A stretch of DNA of 10,066 nucleotides, taken from an uncultured Actinomycetes bacterium. GTDB taxonomy: Bacteria; Actinomycetota; Thermoleophilia; Miltoncostaeales; Miltoncostaeaceae. The position numbers and the translations under genes are program-made. Numbering within the stretch: the stretch's first letter is position 1; the number at the start of each line of letters is the position of its first letter. The notes under the pieces were generated by a model. It made no database searches. It saw only the letters and a program-made list of their open reading frames with translations, and was not told where the DNA came from. Below are positions 7,391 through 10,066 of the stretch, one piece after another. The stretch is taken from contig CAIYRJ010000397.1 of the NCBI GenBank assembly GCA_903928615.1, positions 1 through 10,066 on the forward strand, written 5' to 3'.

Positions 7391-8296
7391 ATGGAGTCCA
7401 CAACCCCGACCGACGTGAGCTGGCTGCCCAACTGGGCCGAGGTGCTCATCTGGGTGGGCGTCATCGTCCTCGTGGCGGCCATCGGCATCTGGATCGTGCG
7501 CGCGGTGGAGCGCCGCTCGGTGGCGCGGGTGATGCGCCAGGGCGAGACCGTGCGGGCACGCCAGCGCGGCACGGCCATCAGCGCGCTGGGCGCCGGGGTG
7601 ACATATCTGGTCATCATCGCTGCAGTCGTCGCGGTAATCGCGGTGGTCTTCGGCGCCAACAGCGTGGCCGCCATCTCGGGGTCGGCCTTCGTGCTGCTCG
7701 TGCTGGGCTTCACGATGCAGCGCCTGCTGGCCGACGTAGTGGCGGGCTTCTTCATCCTGTTCGAGGGCCAGTTCGCCGTGGGCGACCTGGTGATGCTCGA
7801 GAGCACGGTGCCCATGGGCATCGTGGAGCGCGCGGGGCTGCGCGCCACGGTGCTGCGCGCCATGAACGGCGACGTCATCTACGTGCCCAACAGCCAAGTG
7901 AAGGCCGCGCAGCGCCTGCCCCATGGCGCCCGTGACATGGAGGTGGGCGTGCTGGTACGCGACGTCGCGCCCGTGGCCCGCGCGGTTGCCGACGCCGCCG
8001 ACCTGGTGGGCCCGGGCGGCGTGCGCTTCTCATCCGCCCCGATGATCACCCGCACCGACGACATGGGCGACGGGCTCGCATGGGTGCGGATACGCGTGGA
8101 CGTGATGCCCGGGTTCGAGTGGATGGTCACCGGCCTGCTGGTCGATGTGATCCGCGCGCGCTGCGCTGACGCCCTGATGGGCGATCCGGTGGTGAGCGAC
8201 GCCGACCGCGCGGTGCTGCGGGGCTACGAGAAGATGCTGCGCCAGGCCGATGGCGGCGACGCGCCGTCGAGCGCGGCGCCACCGTCGTCGAGCTAG
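7391..8296 (+). CDS. Small-conductance mechanosensitive channel (MscS family)
   Basis: The 301-residue membrane protein has the three-helix MscS core: TM1 about 16-38 (AEVLIWVGVIVLVAAIGIW), TM2 about 63-88, and the pore-lining TM3 about 92-124 running into FILFEGQFAVGDLV. The cytoplasmic beta domain follows with GIVERAGLRATVLRAMNGDVIYVPNS (143-168), matching the family pattern G.V..I.LR.T.LR..dG....PN, then a C-terminal alpha/beta region. Such channels open under membrane tension to release solutes on osmotic downshock. The S/P-rich tail is non-conserved. It starts 12 nt after the GS stop with no clear Shine-Dalgarno sequence and may be co-transcribed with it. A functional link to glutamine synthesis (for instance osmolyte glutamine/glutamate) is only a guess. 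Confidence 0.9.
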   Translation: MESTTPTDVSWLPNWAEVLIWVGVIVLVAAIGIWIVRAVERRSVARVMRQGETVRARQRGTAISALGAGVTYLVIIAAVVAVIAVVFGANSVAAISGSAFVLLVLGFTMQRLLADVVAGFFILFEGQFAVGDLVMLESTVPMGIVERAGLRATVLRAMNGDVIYVPNSQVKAAQRLPHGARDMEVGVLVRDVAPVARAVADAADLVGPGGVRFSSAPMITRTDDMGDGLAWVRIRVDVMPGFEWMVTGLLVDVIRARCADALMGDPVVSDADRAVLRGYEKMLRQADGGDAPSSAAPPSSS

Positions 8297-8307
8297 ACCG
8301 CTGCGCG

Positions 8308-8326
8308 GCGCGCGGTCGTTGCGCGC
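8308..8326. terminator. Weak candidate bidirectional terminator hairpin
   Basis: GCGCGC (8308-8313) can pair with GCGCGC (8321-8326) around a 7-nt loop in the 33-nt gap between the convergent MscS and glycosyltransferase genes. There is no T-run, and such pairings are common in this base composition. Confidence 0.25.
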
Positions 8327-8329
8327 GGG

Positions 8330-9541
8330 CTACGCCGCGGCCGCGCCTGGCACCGCGGCCAACGCGATCACCTCGCGCCAGCGGGCCACGCAGGCGTCCC
8401 AGGTCCAGGTGGCGGCGAAGGCACGGCCGCTCTCGCCCATGGCCTCGCGTTCGGCCGGGTTCAGGCTGAGCCGGAAGAGCTGGCGCTCGTAGGTGTCGGG
8501 GCCGGTGTAGAGCAGCCCGCCACCCGAGCGGGCGGTCTGGCCGGCCACCACGTCGGCGCGGGCGTTGCCCAGCGTGGGGCGCTTCGCGCGCCAGGCCTCG
8601 AGCGCCACCAGCGACAGGCTCTCGTAGGGCGAGGGCAGCACCACCACCTCGGCGGCGGCCAGCAGGTCGGCGCGCTCCTGGTCGGTGATGAAGCCCGTGG
8701 TGGTGACCCACCCGGGAATCCTCAGGCCGGGGGCCTCGCGCCCGGCGAGCACCAGGCTGAGGGGTCCGCCGGCCCGGCGGTACGACTCGTGCATGCGGAT
8801 GAGGGCATCGACGCCCTTCGAGGCGTCCACCCGGCCAAGGTAGAGCGCGAACCGCGGCGGGAGGGCGCGCACGCGGCGGGCCCGGGCGGCGTCGCCATCG
8901 GGCGAGGGATCGAGCCCGGCCCCCACCACCACGCCGGGGGTGTGCTCCACGCCGGCGGCCTGCTCCACCAGCCGGCGCTCCTCGGGAGTCATGAACGCCA
9001 GCGCCTTCGCCATGCGCATCACCCCACGCGTGAGCGTGAACCGCAGCATGGGCTCCTCGTGCGCCAGCGGCACGAGGATGCCCCGGTCGCGCACGATGGG
9101 CATGGCGAGCTGCGAGGTGGCGTAGAGGTATGTCCAGCACGCCACGGCGCGGTATGGGTTACCCCGCTGCGAGCGACCTTGGTGACTGTCACCAAGGTCG
9201 CTGAGCGCGGCAAACATGTCACGCGATACCGGGCCCTGCGCCTTTGCCCACTCGGCCTCGATCGCCGGGTCGCCCGGGTCGAGGCCCAGATGGCGCACGA
9301 GGTCGGCGGAGCGCTGCGGGTCGGGGGCGTCGACGGCGAAGCGGCGCACGCGCACGCCGTCATCCATCCAGTCACCCTCCGGATAGAACGGCTCCCACGA
9401 GAGGTAGTCGCGCGCCGTGGTGGTGAACACCGTCACGTCCTCGCCGGCGCGCACCAGCGCCCGGGCGGTGTCGCGGCAGAGCGCCTCGGCCCCTCCGGCC
9501 ACCTCGGCGCCGTACCGCTGCACCACGAAGGCGATGCTCAT
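8330..9541 (-). CDS. GT-B glycosyltransferase, family 4-like
   Basis: The 403-residue protein has the two-domain GT-B layout. The N-terminal acceptor domain starts IAFVVQRYGAEVAGGAEALCRDTARAL (residues 3-29), with the glycine-rich GGAE loop. The C-terminal nucleotide-sugar domain has FALYLGRVDASKGVDALI (231-248) and the donor-binding E-x7-E region PYESLSLVALEA (305-316; E307 and E315). It would transfer a sugar from an NDP-sugar to an unidentified acceptor, probably a cell-envelope glycan or glycolipid. The ATG overlaps the stop of the upstream cupin gene (ATGA, 9541-9538), so the two are coupled. Residues 114-124 (SDLGDSHQGRS) are encoded entirely by a perfect 31-bp palindrome, in a region that is usually a short variable loop in relatives. 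Donor and acceptor cannot be named from the sequence. Confidence 0.88.
   Translation of the reverse strand: MSIAFVVQRYGAEVAGGAEALCRDTARALVRAGEDVTVFTTTARDYLSWEPFYPEGDWMDDGVRVRRFAVDAPDPQRSADLVRHLGLDPGDPAIEAEWAKAQGPVSRDMFAALSDLGDSHQGRSQRGNPYRAVACWTYLYATSQLAMPIVRDRGILVPLAHEEPMLRFTLTRGVMRMAKALAFMTPEERRLVEQAAGVEHTPGVVVGAGLDPSPDGDAARARRVRALPPRFALYLGRVDASKGVDALIRMHESYRRAGGPLSLVLAGREAPGLRIPGWVTTTGFITDQERADLLAAAEVVVLPSPYESLSLVALEAWRAKRPTLGNARADVVAGQTARSGGGLLYTGPDTYERQLFRLSLNPAEREAMGESGRAFAATWTWDACVARWREVIALAAVPGAAAA
9172..9202. repeat. Perfect 31-bp palindrome inside the glycosyltransferase gene
   Basis: Fifteen-base arms (AGCGACCTTGGTGAC at 9172-9186 and its exact complement at 9188-9202) flank a single central T at 9187. 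The middle 13 bp are the reverse complement of the palindromes at 637-649 and 706-718, but in a different reading frame (here GGT GAC AGT CAC on the coding strand). Confidence 0.93.
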
Positions 9542-10066
9542 GGCAACGGGTTGGTCTTCGTGATGTGGCCCTCATGCGCGAACTCATCGCCGAGGTCCGT
9601 GTAGCCCTTCTCGATGATGCGCCACACGTCTGCGCCCGGCGGGGTGACGAAGGAGTCGAGAAGCACAGCCGGGCCGGGGCCGGGGTTGTAGTTGCTCATC
9701 GGGGTGAGCGGCGGCATGTTCACGCAGCCGCCCGTGCCCGTGCGGATGGGCTTGGCACCATCGAGATAGAGCACCGCCTGCCCCTTGAGCACGCAGGTCC
9801 ACCCGCCGGCGCCGTGCACGTGGATCGGCGCGCGCGTTCCCGCGAGGCGCACGTCGCGATACACCCGCACCTCCTGCCCGTTGCGATCGAAGGCGAGCTC
9901 CCGGGTGGAGGTGATCACCAGCGCCACACGGCCGGGCGGGCGCGTGCCGTTGATGGTGGTGGTGAGCGGGATGGCGTTCGCCGCGGCGTTCACCTCGGCG
10001 GCGGTCGGTGCACTGGTGGCACTGGATTCCCCGCCATCGCCGCACCCGCCAAGGCTGACGAGGGCC
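9538..10066 (-). CDS. Cupin-domain putative lipoprotein (5' end outside window)
   Basis: The reading frame is open from the stop at 9538 to the right edge (176 codons seen). Near the edge it reads ALVSLGGCGDGGESSATSAP: a hydrophobic stretch, a lipobox-like LGGC (Cys codon 10044-10042) and a Ser/Gly/Thr-rich linker, as in the end of a type II signal peptide. The mature protein would be lipid-anchored outside the membrane. A single small beta-barrel follows, with the cupin metal motif APIHVHGAGGWTCVLKGQA, whose two histidines match HxH while the usual Glu is absent, then a second barrel half. The internal GTG at 9993 would give a 151-residue cytosolic form but would discard the lipobox, so it is rejected. 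It is co-directional with and overlaps the glycosyltransferase. Its ligand or reaction is unknown. Confidence 0.72.
   Translation of the reverse strand, partial: ALVSLGGCGDGGESSATSAPTAAEVNAAANAIPLTTTINGTRPPGRVALVITSTRELAFDRNGQEVRVYRDVRLAGTRAPIHVHGAGGWTCVLKGQAVLYLDGAKPIRTGTGGCVNMPPLTPMSNYNPGPGPAVLLDSFVTPPGADVWRIIEKGYTDLGDEFAHEGHITKTNPLP

Noticed and set aside
5831..7924. 697-codon open frame on the minus strand opposite the second glutamine synthetase and the MscS gene
   Set aside because: Low-complexity composition and complete overlap with two well-supported genes on the other strand. It also runs through the hairpin region.

Overview
The window is very GC-rich, densely coding bacterial chromosome. 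Third codon positions are mostly G/C, two genes appear to have leaderless starts (a TAnnnT hexamer 6-7 nt before the ATG), and there are a PucR-type regulator and type III plus type I-alpha-like glutamine synthetases. This suggests an actinobacterium, perhaps a deep-branching class such as Thermoleophilia. The phylum-level reading is moderately supported; the class is a guess.

Layout. (1) 1-1171, plus strand: the 3' end of pabB followed, with a 4-nt overlap, by pabC. Together these make p-aminobenzoate from chorismate for folate. (2) 1278-1708, plus strand: a compact hicA-hicB toxin-antitoxin pair, less GC-rich than its surroundings. (3) 1705-3369, minus strand: a PucR/CdaR-family regulator that converges on hicB; the two genes share a CTAG tetranucleotide as overlapping stop codons. 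(4) 3370-3599: a divergent promoter region with two dyad-symmetric candidate operators. (5) 3600-5750: type III glutamine synthetase (glnN). (6) 5751-6055: a 305-nt gap holding two large imperfect hairpins in inverted orientation with an identical 22-nt core. (7) 6056-7378: a second, GSI-alpha-like glutamine synthetase with a probable leaderless start, then an MscS-type channel gene (7391-8296). (8) 8330-10066, minus strand: a glycosyltransferase preceded, with a 4-nt overlap, by a cupin-domain protein. The cupin reading frame runs off the window and carries a lipobox, so it is probably a secreted lipoprotein.

How the genes may work together. The regulator and the two glutamine synthetases form a plausible nitrogen-assimilation neighbourhood: two GS families side by side, with a regulator divergent from glnN. 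The pab genes consume glutamine-derived nitrogen but are probably a separate unit. The HicAB pair looks like an insertion between the two.

The most unusual non-coding signals are the paired hairpin element between the two GS genes and a short palindrome family, GGTGWCAGKCAC. The palindrome occurs four times: twice in pabC, once in the pabC-hicA gap, and once inside the glycosyltransferase as the centre of a perfect 31-bp palindrome. No tRNA, rRNA, CRISPR array, transposase or integrase was seen.
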